Source of the DNA: Anthoceros angustus
Taxonomy: Eukaryota; Streptophyta; Anthocerotopsida; Anthocerotales; Anthocerotaceae
Reading direction: 5' to 3'
Assembly: GCA_010909165.1 (NCBI GenBank)
Contig: VJWM01000249.1
Coordinates: 124,001 to 188,000, forward strand
DNA length: 64,000 nt
Shown here: piece by piece, positions 1-11,317 of the stretch
Layout: each line of letters starts with the position of its first letter
Numbering within the stretch: position 1 is the stretch's first letter
Made by a program: the position numbers and the translations under genes
The notes under the pieces: generated by a model
Told to the model about the DNA's origin: nothing
Databases searched by the model: none
The model's input: only the letters and a program-made list of their open reading frames with translations

Positions 1-1672
1 TGGCGCCTTCATCATCCTCAATCGCGCACCTTGATTGTACTTCCATGCCATTGTCATACAGCCTTCTCGTTTGCTATCAGCTCATCTCTTAAAGACACGC
101 TCAATGAAGTTCATCTTCTTAGTTTGTCCAGGCATAGTATTGCGATTAGTGGCAAGGACTCGCATTTACGGTATAGTAAGCCCAATAGACATGCGCTTCA
201 ACATATTGGAACCTCTTCTTCCACAGTGATATATCATAGATGTTTCATGGTCGCATAAGTGTGGTTCCCACCAAGAACCCCCATAACATATTTTTTCGCC
301 CGCCATCTCTTCCAGTCCAACTTGCTGAGGTCATTGCACTCACTTGGATCAATCATACATAATAGTGGCAATACACCCTCCTCTATCCTCCCCTTCGAAA
401 TAACTCTGGCCAAATAATTGGCCCATGCCTCGTCAACCCTGCGAATCTGCGCATCCGGCGTAATATGCGAAGCTGGTCGTAAGTTCTCCAATTTCACTAG
501 CACTGTCTCCATGACAACCTTCTTTGCGTAAGCTGAATCCCTCAGGCGAGTGAGGGGGTCTGCATCCATCATCGCGTCTGCCAGGCGTTCTTCATCTGTC
601 AAAATATGCACATTGGGAATGGCACCAACCACTTCCTCTTGTCTTGCCCTCTTTGATTTCTTTTCTTCCTCCTCTCCGTGCTTCCACTGGGTTTCTTCGC
701 ACCTCAGAATCCAACACCGCAGGGCGCTTGCCTGCCAGGATCGGGTGGTCATCCTCTCCTATGGCGGGCGCCCGGCCGGCCGCCTTCTTCCTCCTCTCTT
801 CTCCGTCCATACCACAGGTCGGCCCCGCACCCACTTCCTCCTCTGCCTCCAACGTCGGCACCTCTTCCGGTCCGGTGGAAGGGCTCTTGTGGATGGAGGT
901 ATGTCGAGGCGCCGGCCGGTGCCCGATCTCTCCACAGGCGGATAAACGGTTGGGATCCGGAGTGGCCAAGTCCAGAGCACCTGCATCTTCGCACTGCTGG
1001 TGCGCCGGCCGGCCGGCGCCCCTGATCCTCCTCAGCATTCACTATATCAGTGTGCACACTCAATGATGGCCCATGCCGAGCCAAGCTGGGTAAAATTGCA
1101 GCATCCCGATCTTCGTCTTGTCCCCCAGACACTTCTTCATCAGAATGTCCAAGCACGTCTGGAATCGTGCCCTCTTCCTCATCTGATGGGCCAAGTTCGC
1201 TCTCTGGAATCTGTTGCTCCGGACTACCTGCTTCTTCCACCATTCTTTGATGTCTTTGCTCACCCTTCTCATCGATGCCTCTCCTATTATCAAGCATCAC
1301 CTCGCTTATCTTCCCACAGATAGCCCTTATAAGGGCCATTCCTACCAACGGTGGCTGGGAGAAAAAAACAAACGAGATGAATTTCAGTCATCAAAGTCTG
1401 AAGGTTTTGAAGTCACACTCTCGTTTTAGGAAACTTACTGTGTGCTGGCGCATGCATTCGCGGAACTCTTCCACTATTGCTCGAGGTGCACATTTCTTGG
1501 CGTTGAATCCTTGGAGGCTGAGAACATAAGACCTGTACACCTCGGGGTCCTGGATGACGGCATCAAACTCGTATGGCCTGGTGGTGCACAATAGCATAAA
1601 CTCCGTCTCCCCCTCGTTGATGTCCATGGTTGCCCAGATTACCCAACCAGCCCTTGCTCTTTGATTTGGCAA
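1..1672 (-). pseudogene. Broken hypothetical gene with ParB-like segment
   Basis: Three minus-strand reading frames read in order. The first (1672 down to about 1430) encodes a segment with EFMLLCTTRPYEFDAVIQD and ends at a plausible donor (ACA then GTAAGT). The second (1348-749) is rich in Glu, Asp and Ser. The third (752-234) ends with GVLGGNHTYATMKHL. Past 234 the frame breaks; another frame then carries LATNRNTMPGQTKKMNFIE. A GGNH motif followed about 40 residues later by an L-A-x-x-x-N stretch resembles the core of ParB/Srx-like N-terminal domains; this is inference from pattern only. At least one frameshift lies near 70-90, and the joins between segments are uncertain. It may be a transposon-borne or decayed host gene. 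I do not recognise the family, and the 5' end is not defined. Confidence 0.4.
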
Positions 1673-3171
1673 AGCCCGGTATTATCCGTAGTTTTAGCAA
1701 GGGGACCATGTGCTTCATCCTCCGCGGATCACGGCGAGCATCCAATGCTTTTGCACAATGGCAATAGGGTCAATCTGGCCACCCAGTCTGCGGATGTGCG
1801 CGCCTGGGGATTCAGCTATCACGGAGCTCGAGGTTGGGGGAGGCGAGCGCGGGCATTCCTCGTGTGCATCAATCGTGGTCATGAGGGAGGTTCGTTCGAC
1901 TTTAATGTGAGCCAATTATGCTTCCTTCCAATTTCGTGATGTCGTGATCCAGGTTCATTCTTGAAGATGGCGGCGGGCGAGCAAGAAGGACTGGCAGGTA
2001 GTAGCCGATCCTCCGATCCCGGCCGCGAGAAAGGTGGCAAGACATCCGCTAAATCCCATGCGGTTCCACTCGCCATGAGAAAGGTCGTGGAAGGAAGTTT
2101 GGGAGAGCACTCATCGGAGGTGTGGGGGGCCATATAGCCTCTGCTGGGCAAGCAAAATCGGGGAGCATGTCTTCGGGGAAAACAAGTAGAACGAAGGCTG
2201 CTGGCGGGGAAGGAGATGGCAAGGAAGGAGGCAAAGCTTCAAAGCATCCAGTGCCTGCACCAATTCCGTCGCCATTCAGCTATGAGGAGATGGAATTGTG
2301 GTCGGACACCTCCTCCAATTCGGCCAACAACACCACAATCGACGCTCCTCGTTACTTCCCCTCAGAAGTACTGCGAGCAGCTCCACCGTGACGGAAAGTG
2401 GCAAGAGAAAACAAAGAGTAATTAGGGTTTCCTTGCCAACAGGTATTTATAGCCCAAAAACATGCCTGAATTAACTTATGCCAACATATTTCCATATACC
2501 CAGATATAAACTACGGCTGAACCATAATCATATTGACTTTCGTGACGGCTGGCCGAGGCACATTCATTGTCGACCATAAAAACGGAGGACGGCGCGATAT
2601 GCCGTTAGATATCTGTATCAGGAACTCCATCATGTTGTCGTTACTACAGAGGAAAATAATATCCTTCCCATCTATGCGCTACGCCTATCAATAGAGACAA
2701 TGTCCATTTGCACTCATCTTGCTTCGCCATTCTCCTCGTCACTGGAGGTCTCTTCCAAAAGACCTGTCGGTCTTCCATTTTCGCGGCGAGTGTGGTTTCA
2801 ATCGACGTTCTTCTGCAAGTTGTGTGCATAGCATGTTGCGTCTCACCCACACCCCAGCTAGCGAAGAGGTTGGAGTTCGTCCCTTTGGGAAGGATTACTT
2901 GGTTTTCACCCCCAATCTTATTTTTGGATTTTGAGTTCAGTTAGTGCATCCGGTTTTAGGATGAATAGTGGGAAGAAGGTTTGTCTTCACAATGTCAGCG
3001 TGTTTCACGTAAAGTTGGAGAAGTGAGGAGACTTGTTGTACAAGCCACCACATCACCTGAACCTGTGCATCCACGTCGAGTGCGTCTTGCCATTCCCGAA
3101 AGACGTCTTGATGATGAAGGTTGAAGTTGATTTTTTTCATATTGGAACTGTGGACGCTTGTGCTGAAACTG
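1673..3171. other. Intergenic, no gene recognised
   Basis: Short overlapping frames only. A plus-strand frame at 2122-2391 is rich in Gly, Lys, Ser and Pro and has no recognisable domain. From about 2450 the sequence becomes AT-richer. Nothing else supportable. Confidence 0.3.
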
Positions 3172-4957
3172 TACACGGACGTGGCCGAACCCATTTTTGC
3201 ACTTGAAAAAAATCCGCACTATAATCAGCCTTTTTGGTATTTCTCTGCAGACATGTTACCCGCAACCTTTTGAATAATTGTTTGATACACGTTATTTGAG
3301 ATTGTAGATTGCAAGCACGTGACAAAAACCTAAAGTCTCATTCTTGTTCGGCTTTTTCTATCAAACTGGACACAGAATTCGTGCGCAAACTTATGCGCTC
3401 ACTTACATCTAAACAGTCTACAAACGTGTAGAGTTTTTAGGGCTTGCTGTAATTCTGGTGCGCAAACTTGTTTGTGCACCAACCTTTCATTCATACCCAT
3501 CAGTCCTAAGACTATACTCTCGCTCTGGGAGTTTTACAGAACTTTGTTTCTTAGACATTGAGACAAAAATATCTTCGTTGACATGATGCTCTTGATCCGC
3601 GTGCAGCGCGAGAATGAGAATGGCATGGTCTGCACTTGGAGCTGGGCCCACGCCAAATGTCTCAAGATTCAAAAGATGCAAAAGATTCTCATACTAGTTC
3701 AAAGTTTTAACCACTAGAAAAAAGATGAGGGCTAAGTAAAGATAAGTTTGGATACGTTTGGCTTTGGCGAAGCCCAAGGTGGAGACCCGACGGATCTTCC
3801 TCTTGCTAGTACATATCCACATTAGGGAGATGCACAAAAAAGGTTGAAAAAGACGAAAGGAACCTTTTAAAACAACAAAAATATCAAAAAATACCAAAAA
3901 ATTCAAAAAATATCAAAATTTAAAGGGAAGGTGCGCGCACTTGTCTCAAAAAATAGGACTTTTTGAGATTTTTTGGGATTTTTTAGACTTTTTGCTCTTT
4001 TTTTCTTTGGATGAACCGTCTGGGAATGCACTAGGAGGCATGAACCATATGGGTTCATGCTCTTAGGCCCTTCTTGACCTTGGATGCGTGCACTTGTGCG
4101 CGCACCTGGGCCTTCTTGCCCCCTGGTGCATGCACTTGTGCGCGCACCTAGGCCCCCTTGCCCCCGGGTCCGCGCACAAGTGTGCGCGCACCTAGGCCCC
4201 TGGTGCATGCACTTGTGCGCGCACCTAGGCCCCTGGTGCATGCACTTGTGCGCGCACCTAGGCCCCTGCCCCTGCGTGCACTTGTGCGCACACCTGGGCC
4301 CCCTTGCCCCCTGGTGCACACACTTGTTCACCCAGCTGGGCCTCCCTAGCATGTTTGATGATAACCCCGTACTAGGTCGCCGTCGAAAGAGACGGAAACA
4401 CCGTAAAGGATAACAAGAGGATAGGGTGTCCTTCGTCGCATTAGGGCATAGGAGAGATATATGAGAGCAGTCTAAGTGAACCTCCGCCGATGTCTACTAC
4501 TTGTTATTTTGTCGAGAGTTCCGGCACATCCTCATACCTCCAAAAGGACATGTTTCCCCATTAGAAGATCATTTTTCGCGCTCTTTTGCGTGTACAAGTT
4601 TGCGCATAGTGTTGTTTAGACGCGCACTTATGTGCGCCTAGGCCCCCCTGGTATACAAAAACATACAAAACCATACAAAATGCAGAAACTATGGACATGA
4701 CGAAATTATGGAACAATGAAGCCACTGGCCCTTCATCACACCGACTAAATCGCCATGAACCTGAGTACAAGGTGCCAGCGTGGTGTAAATGACTCGACAT
4801 GAAGTGGTGCCAGAGCCGAGAATGCCCGAAACCAATCGATGAACACCTACAAAAACCAATAAAAACCAAACCAACTTCATTTTCCAGCGAAATAGGGTTG
4901 GGATTTTTTCCAAAACCCCTTTTGACAGGAGAAACCCCTTTCTACACAGACGCTGTT
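3172..4957 (-). mobile_element. TIR element, left copy, one end truncated
   Basis: This stretch is the inverted counterpart of the element at 50173-51832: matching segments occur in reverse order and orientation along almost the whole length (for example 4501-4575 with 50530-50610, and 3490-3715 with 51250-51470). At 4926-4957 it carries the same 32-bp terminal repeat with one visible difference. At the other end homology begins only at about 3172, so the second terminal repeat is lost or replaced. No transposase frame is visible, so it is presumably non-autonomous. It is clearly diverged from the right copy, including in its internal GC-rich array, so it is an older or independent insertion. 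Confidence 0.7.
4083..4340. repeat. GC-rich ~30-bp minisatellite inside TIR element
   Basis: About seven units of roughly 30 bp, each containing the palindrome GTGCGCGCAC followed by CTAGGCCC or CTGGGCCC. The open frames on both strands here (Cys/His/Pro or Arg/Ala rich) are products of the repeat, not genes. A diverged, shorter version lies at about 50760-50955 in the other copy. Confidence 0.85.
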
Positions 4958-6300
4958 GAAACCCCCTTCGTGAATATTCACCCCCTTCACAAGATATCGT
5001 GTTGAAAGCAGCGATGGCCATGGGACCAACCAAAGCAGCAGCTCCGATGTGGAGAGCATGGACGAGGGAACAGGATGTGAAGATCTACCTGACATGCACT
5101 CCTTGGACGACTTGCTGGAAGCAACTGATCATGCCGTGGGCATAGACGGAACCAAGAAGAGAACCGCTGCTTGTCGTGCTGCTGACGAGACGCCTTTATA
5201 CCACTTTCAAGAGGAAGTGAAAGCGAAAGAGAGCAGGCTACCGAAGCCGGTACCGAAGTCGCCTAGTTGACATGGAGAGAAGGTTGGGGCTCAACAAAAT
5301 TGAAGAACAGAGGCTGAGGCAAGAAAGTAGGGAGCGAATGAAGGAAGTGGCTACCTTCAACCAGAAGATTGAGGAGACTGTCCAATGTGGGAAGGAGTGG
5401 TAAGAAGAATTTCCTCTTCAGCCGAGAAGGAACAAATGGGGTGGTGAAGACCGCCCAAAGCGAGGCCGAGGCCGCCAAGCCAAGAATGAAGAACTAGAGG
5501 CCAAGCTCAAGGAGCTGGAGGAAGGACAGCATGGAGCAAGGAGCGTGAGGAGCAAGCAAGCAACGGAGGTCGACCAACGTGGAAGGAAGAGGTAGCTCAC
5601 CGAGGAAAATGATGCATCGCATGTCGGGTCGTCAGAAGCAACGCCTGTGCCGACTATGCATGGCGAAGGGATACTGGAGGCATGGAAGAGAGATGCAGCC
5701 AAAAATGTCACTTTACAGCCTGCTTGAGTGAGGTGACGCTGAGAGGGATGCTTATGGTAAGATAGCCTCATGAGAGTGGCCCGAGGAATTTGATGAGATT
5801 TGTTTGAAGGGCCGTGAGATGCAGTCCACTTACATGCTAGGGTCAACAAGTTTGCCAAGGAGATGCGCTTGTTGACAAGGAAGTTGTTGGGTCCCCACGA
5901 TGACGATGGGAGATTTTGAAGAATTGCACCCTCGGGGAGATCTGTGACTTGAGAGTGAAATGGATGCGTAAGGCCTGGGTGGGAGGAGCCAATGGAAGAG
6001 GAAGAGATTTCAGCAGCCGGTAGGTTGGTGGGGTGTCTCCAGACAAAGTGCCGACCAAGACCCAACCGCCTTGAGGTAATTGCGTGGCAGACAATGGCTA
6101 CAGAGGCCAGGTTTCTACAAGAGCGCCTGCAAGAGGGGCGCGCCCAGCCATCAACACAAGATCGCCGAGACAGTGTGGAGGTTCCCGCGACGACGAGTGA
6201 AGAGATCCTGACGGGACCCCAAAGAAAGAGGAGGAAGACGGTGGTTGGGCGCCCGCCATGCCAACGCCCAAGAAGAAGTAGGCGATAGTTGGTAGGGGAG
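4958..6300 (+). other. Degenerate ORF region, coiled-coil-like fragments
   Basis: Plus-strand fragments are rich in Glu, Lys, Arg and Gln. One is an acidic 73-residue frame at 5049-5270; another is a short frame from 5271 with charged heptad-like spacing that stops near 5403. After that the same kind of composition continues in shifting frames to about 6290. This looks like a decayed gene or transposon ORF for a coiled-coil protein. No family recognised. The 297-residue minus frame over 5418-6311 is treated as a shadow. Confidence 0.3.
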
Positions 6301-7470
6301 TGAATGGTCATTAAGACCCCTAGGGGTTAGTGGGATTGTTAGGAGGTAGGTTAAGAACCTTTAAGAGGCCACCTACTTAAAAACCAGAAGCAACCCCACC
6401 TACCCCACCGCACTTAATTAATGCTAGGGGTTTGGGGAGCTCCTATAAGAGGGGAGGAGCTCCATAATAAAATGTCATGCCTTGCTCCCGACCAGTGTGC
6501 TTACGCAAGCGTACACCGCAGTGAGGATGCATGGTGTCCGGTAGGGTCTTGAGGTGCGGTGACGTGGTGAGGGCGGGCCCAAACCTTTCTTGGAGGTAGC
6601 AGGGTAGCGCTCGGTGAGGAGGCATGCGTGATGGTGCGGCTGATCGGTGAAGGAAGACCCCTAGCAAAATCCAAAGACGCGGACGCCGCATGCAAATGTC
6701 TGCCTAGGTCCGTGAGGGCAATGCCCGCCGATCTAGGCTGGAGGCTGTGAGGGCGCCTGTAATAGTTAGCTAGGAAGAGTGGAAGAGGTAGATTAGAGAA
6801 GAGAAGAGAAGAGAAGAGAGGAGAGGAGAAAAGAGAGAGAAAAGAGAAAGAGAGAGAGAGAGAGAGAGAGGACGAGAGAGGAGCTAGAGAGGATAGAGCA
6901 AGAGAGGAGAAGGAGGAGCAAGAGAGAAAAGAGAAAAGACAAAAGAGAAGAGAGGAGGAAGAAAAGTGTGAGAGCAACCTAGAAAAGAGAGGGAAGGTGA
7001 AATTTCAAGGGCCGTGGATAAGAGCTTGAGGGGCGGCCCCAAATTTGTCACGAGAAGGGTCTTAGGGAGTGTAGGAACTGCTGGTGGGAGGATTGCCCAC
7101 GCATTTGATTTGGGGGTCCCCATGGTCCACGCAGACAGGTGCCTGACGAGAGGTCCGCTGGCCGAGTCATCGCGCGTAGGGTAGTGTGACTTACCTAGGT
7201 GGGTCACCGGTGGCGCCGTAGGAGGGGCGCGAAGCCGGGCGCCTGCACGGAGGTCGAGAGCCGAGAGGTCGCCGTGAGGGGCACCTCCATCCGGGCGAGG
7301 AAGGGCTCCCCCACTCCTTCTTGAGAACGAAACCCACCGTATTTAACCGACAATGGGATAAGTGTGGCGCTAGGCCGAGGGTTCCGGGTCCCGAACCTCC
7401 TACCACGGGACGAGGAAGAGTGGAAGATGCTCTTGCCTCGGGGCTCGGATGGAGTCAAGAGGAACTGGTT
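6301..7470. other. Intergenic with long purine tract
   Basis: At about 6785-6980 the plus strand is almost pure purine (AGAGAA and GA microsatellite, about 190 bp), which gives Ser/Leu/Phe-rich shadow frames on the minus strand. The flanks hold no recognisable gene. Confidence 0.7.
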
Positions 7471-9850
7471 TGAGCCATCAAGTATGAAATTGCAAAAGAG
7501 AGGCTAGCAAAAATGGGGGCTGCCAAACCCTTGGGGAAAGGGAGGGCGTGCTGGATGGGTGGTTCGGTTTGAGAATAAGCATGGTAGGTACCCAACTCAA
7601 GAGGAGACTGCATAATATAGGAGGTTGAAGAGTACGATCTCCATGCAACCTCTGTGCTGCTCATAGGGGTGGTTCTGCGCTTGAGTTCCTACAGGCAGAT
7701 AAGACATGAATAAATGAAAACACCCTGAGGTTCATGCTATTCCTAGGAGAACAAGGGAAATGACTATTTTGTTGAGCGACATAGAATTGGAGATGGATCC
7801 CGATCCGTGGCATTCGAGACGGCGAAGGATGCAAGATGGGAGGCAACAACAAGACGTGGTGGTGGTGTGGATGTGGAGGGGATAACTAGGAGGATGTAGG
7901 GAGAGACATTGTAGTGGGAGAGACGAGGTGAGGCCTATGCAGTGAATCGGAGGAGGCGGGCAGTGAACCATGAAGGTGGGATGGTGCAGAAGGAGGAACC
8001 AAGTGCATGAAGGAAGGCTATTACGAGCAATGATATCGTGGTGCCGACGACACCATGATCACCCCAAGTTGATGGAACGTGCATGCCTGGTGATGGTGTG
8101 AATGAAGAGAGGGTGAGGAGGCCTGTAGTGGGAGGGCAGCGGCCATGTAACGGACATGGATTTGGGGGGTGTCCATCACCATCGAGTTGCGGCCATGGCC
8201 GTAGAAAGGGGAGTGACTTGGGTTTAGCTGCAGTGACTAGGTCGGTGCACGAAAGGAGGGCTATGTCAAGAGGGCAGCAGGCTGATAATAGGCGTGTGTT
8301 TGGAGAGTTCCCATCACGGGTAGTGACGCGAGCACATTGTGGACGGAAGTTTGAGCCATCAATGAAATTGCAAAAGAGAGGCTAGCAAAAAATGGGGGGC
8401 TGCCAAACCCTTGGGGAAAGGGAGGGCGTGCTGGATGGGTGGTTCGGTTTGAGAATAAGCATGGTAGGTACCCAACTGAAGAGGAGGCAGAATATAGGAG
8501 GTTGAAGAGTACGATCTCCATGCAACCTCTGTGTGCGGTTCGCGATAGGGGTGGTTCTGTGCCGGAGTTCCTACAGCAGATAAGACATGGAATAAATGAA
8601 AACACCCCAGAGGTTCATGCTATTCCTAGGAGAACAAGGGAAATGACTATTTTGTTGAGCGACATAGAATTGGAGATGGATCCTGATCTGGTGGCATTTC
8701 CGAGACGAAGGATGCAAGACAGGGGAGGCACTGCCGCTGCACGTGGTGGTGGTGTGGATGTGGAGGGGATAACTAGGAGGACAGAGGGAGTATATTGTAG
8801 TGGGAGAGACGAGGTGAGGCACAACACAGTGAATCGGAGGGGAGGGGCGGGCTTGGTGAACCATGAAGGTGGGATGGTGCAGAAGGAGGAACCAAGTGCA
8901 TGAAGGAAGGCTATTACGAGCAATGATATCGTGGTGCCGACGACACCATGATCACCCCAAGTTGATGGAACGTGCATGCCTGGTGATGGTGTGAATGAAG
9001 AGAGGGTGAGGAGGCACAGAGTGGAGGGGCGCGCCATGTAACGGACATGGATTTGGGGGTGTCCATCACCATCGAGCTGCGCCATGTAGAAAGGGAGTGA
9101 CTTGGGTTTAGCGGTGACTAGGCGGTGCACGAAAGGAGGGCTATGTCAAGAGGGGCGCAGTCGATAATAGGCGCAGTGTTTGGAGAGTTCCCATCACCGG
9201 TAGTGACGCGTAATCGCATTGTGGACGGTTGAGGTCGAGGCGATGCGATGTGAACGGCATGAGGATGTATTTGGAGGCGGAAGTGATATCGTGAGTGGAG
9301 AGGCAAGTGTGTCGTCACCAGTAAGTAACAAGCATGTGTCTAGCGTGGCTGCGAACACAAGGTGGGATGGTGTATGGAGGAACCAAGTGCATGAAGGAAG
9401 GCTATTACGAGCAATGATATCGTGGTGCCGACGACACCATGATCACCCCAAGTTGATGGAACGTGCATGCCCGGTGATGGTGTGAATGAAGAGAGGTGAG
9501 GAGGCCTGGGAGGAGGGCAGCGCCATGTAACTGGACATGGATTTGGGGGTGTCCATCACTATCGAAAGTGCTATGGCCATGGTAGGGAGTGACTTGGGTT
9601 TAGCCGCAGACTAGGTCAGGTGCACGAAAGGAGGGCTATGTCAAGAGGGCAGATGATAATAGGCGTGTTTGAGAGTTCCCATCACAGTGACGGGCGTAAT
9701 CGCACATTGTGGACGGTTGAGGTCGAGGCGTGAATGGGCGTGAACGGCATGAGGATGTATTTGAGGCGGAAGTGATATCAGAGTACAGGAGGCAAGTGTG
9801 TCGTCACCAGTAACAAGCATGTGTCTAGCGTGGCTGCGAATACACGGGTG
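7471..9850 (+). repeat. Tandem repeat, ~880-bp unit, three copies
   Basis: Copy 1 runs 7471-8351, copy 2 about 8352-9374, and copy 3 is 5'-truncated (about 9375-9850). Shared landmarks include GAAATTGCAAAAGAGAGGCT at about 7486 and 8363, and GCAATGATATCGTGGTGCCG at about 8026, 8917 and 9408. Copies are near-identical in AT-rich parts and differ by small losses in GC-rich spots. Confidence 0.85.
8439..8903 (+). CDS. Repeat-borne ORF, unknown
   Basis: The longest open frame of the 880-bp repeat, 154 residues, basic and polar. It contains YPTEEEAEYRRLKSTISMQP and an Arg-rich tail. The equivalent frame in the first copy (about 7560-8010) is broken by small indels. It could be part of a transposon gag-like protein, but no CCHC zinc knuckle or catalytic motif is visible. 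Function unknown. Confidence 0.25.
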   Translation: MVRFENKHGRYPTEEEAEYRRLKSTISMQPLCAVRDRGGSVPEFLQQIRHGINENTPEVHAIPRRTREMTILLSDIELEMDPDLVAFPRRRMQDRGGTAAARGGGVDVEGITRRTEGVYCSGRDEVRHNTVNRRGGAGLVNHEGGMVQKEEPSA

Positions 9851-10320
9851 GGAGTAAGAGGGGCGGGTGGCGGAGGGAGAAGAAGAGTGGGGGCGTAACC
9901 CATGGTTGTGGCAGGGCAAAAGGCACGTAGCGGCCATGAGGGAATTGTCCAGGGGGAGTGAGAAAGAGGCTGGAGGCAAAGGGGGGACACGTGATGGTAA
10001 CAACGCCGAAGGCAACATTGGCGTAGAGGAGGAGGCAAAGGATGAAATTGAGGATGTGCCTAACTTCGTGCCGGACACATACTTGGCACACTCCACAACG
10101 GGGCCCCATTGGAGGCTACACTGAAGAAATAGATGTGTTGAATATGAATGGGGTTCAGGGTTTATTCTTATCCATAAGTAATAGTAAGTAACTTGGGGTA
10201 ATACTTAGGGTTGATTAGTCAATAGTCACACCCATTCGTTAGGGTTATGACCTTAGGGAATAGGCATAGCTTTCGCTTTTGCTTAAGTTGCCTTTTCATG
10301 TTTTATCAATTAAGTCTTTT
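9851..10320. other. Intergenic tail of 880-bp array
   Basis: A plus frame at 9867-10124 encodes an acidic, Gly-rich 85-residue peptide ending with TGPHWRLH. It follows directly on the repeat and may be the 3' part of the same transposon ORF. No family recognised. Confidence 0.25.
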
Positions 10321-11264
10321 CTTGATTGCTGAAAGTATGTAATTATATATTTAATATGTTTAATTGATCTATATAGTCCTATAAATCAGTATGGTATCAT
10401 AGCATACTATATAGGTTGCATCCATAAGGATGCACATAAAATGTGCATTACAAGATTTGCACAATGATATATTATTTATTGTTTCTTAATTAGAAAATGC
10501 TTCAAATCAAGAAAACAAAAGAAATCAAGAAAATAAATTTTCTGCTATTTTCTTTAAAAACATCTATATTAGATCTGCAGAATCGGGAAGAGATCCTAGT
10601 GCACTCCATTTGGATTCTTTGTTTCTAAGCAATTCCAATGGGAATACACTATGACAACCGATCGGCAATATAACATATTACAAGAGAAATTAAGAATGCA
10701 AGTGTTTTGCATTCTGAAAGCAAAAATTCAAGCCAAATGAAATAGCTGAATTGGAAGGCCAAAGGTGGCAACCTGCTAATTCCTAATGCAATAGGCTAAG
10801 AGATCCTAACAGCTCACGCGATAACACATGGCGTAGAATATCAATGGAGCATTAGGAATCAATTTACCTATGCAAGTTGTCGATTTGAAAGATGCATTCA
10901 ATACAATCATTGAATGCTTATATTCGAGAGGAGCGAATTGACATTCACTCAACCCCAAGGGATCCACAAAACCTACATGAAGTTCGAGTAACACGTGTCT
11001 TTGACGGGAACGGACAACCTCGGGGCTTCCTCACAACCCACGTTGCTGCATCAACAGGCGTAAACGCAATTGTTGAGCGACCGGAGGCACACAACAGAAG
11101 AGTAGACATGAGATTCAACCACATTACATACTGTACTGCTGGCATAAACGTTGATATATAAGACATAAAGGAGCAAATAGCACTTTTGGATTTCAAACTG
11201 GTTACCTTGATCAAACCGGAGTTGCTGCAAAATCCAGTCTTCAGAGGGATTTCGCGCAAGCACG

Positions 11265-11317
11265 TCCGGAGTGTGCTCCGGACCACACTCCGGAGTGTGC
11301 TCCGGACCACACTCCGC
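11265..11317. repeat. Tandem palindromes, 24-bp unit
   Basis: Two units of CCGGAGTGTGCTCCGGACCA plus CACT, each with nested palindromes (TCCGGA, ACTCCGGAGT). The same block recurs at 14105-14157. Shortened versions lie at about 11897-11945 and 12539-12583, where CCGG has become CG. Confidence 0.85.

Noticed and set aside
4083-4340. Pro/His/Cys-rich ORFs on both strands
   Set aside because: Created by the GC-rich minisatellite; frame stays open only because of the repeat.
5418-6311. 297-codon minus frame rich in Ser and Leu
   Set aside because: Antisense to the purine-rich, Glu/Lys-coding strand; composition explained by that.
10392-10403. TGGTATCATAGC, close to an initiator-Met tRNA primer-binding site (also 13210-13221)
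   Set aside because: One mismatch, no LTR end directly before it, and it lies within a local inverted repeat; not enough to call an LTR element or pararetrovirus.
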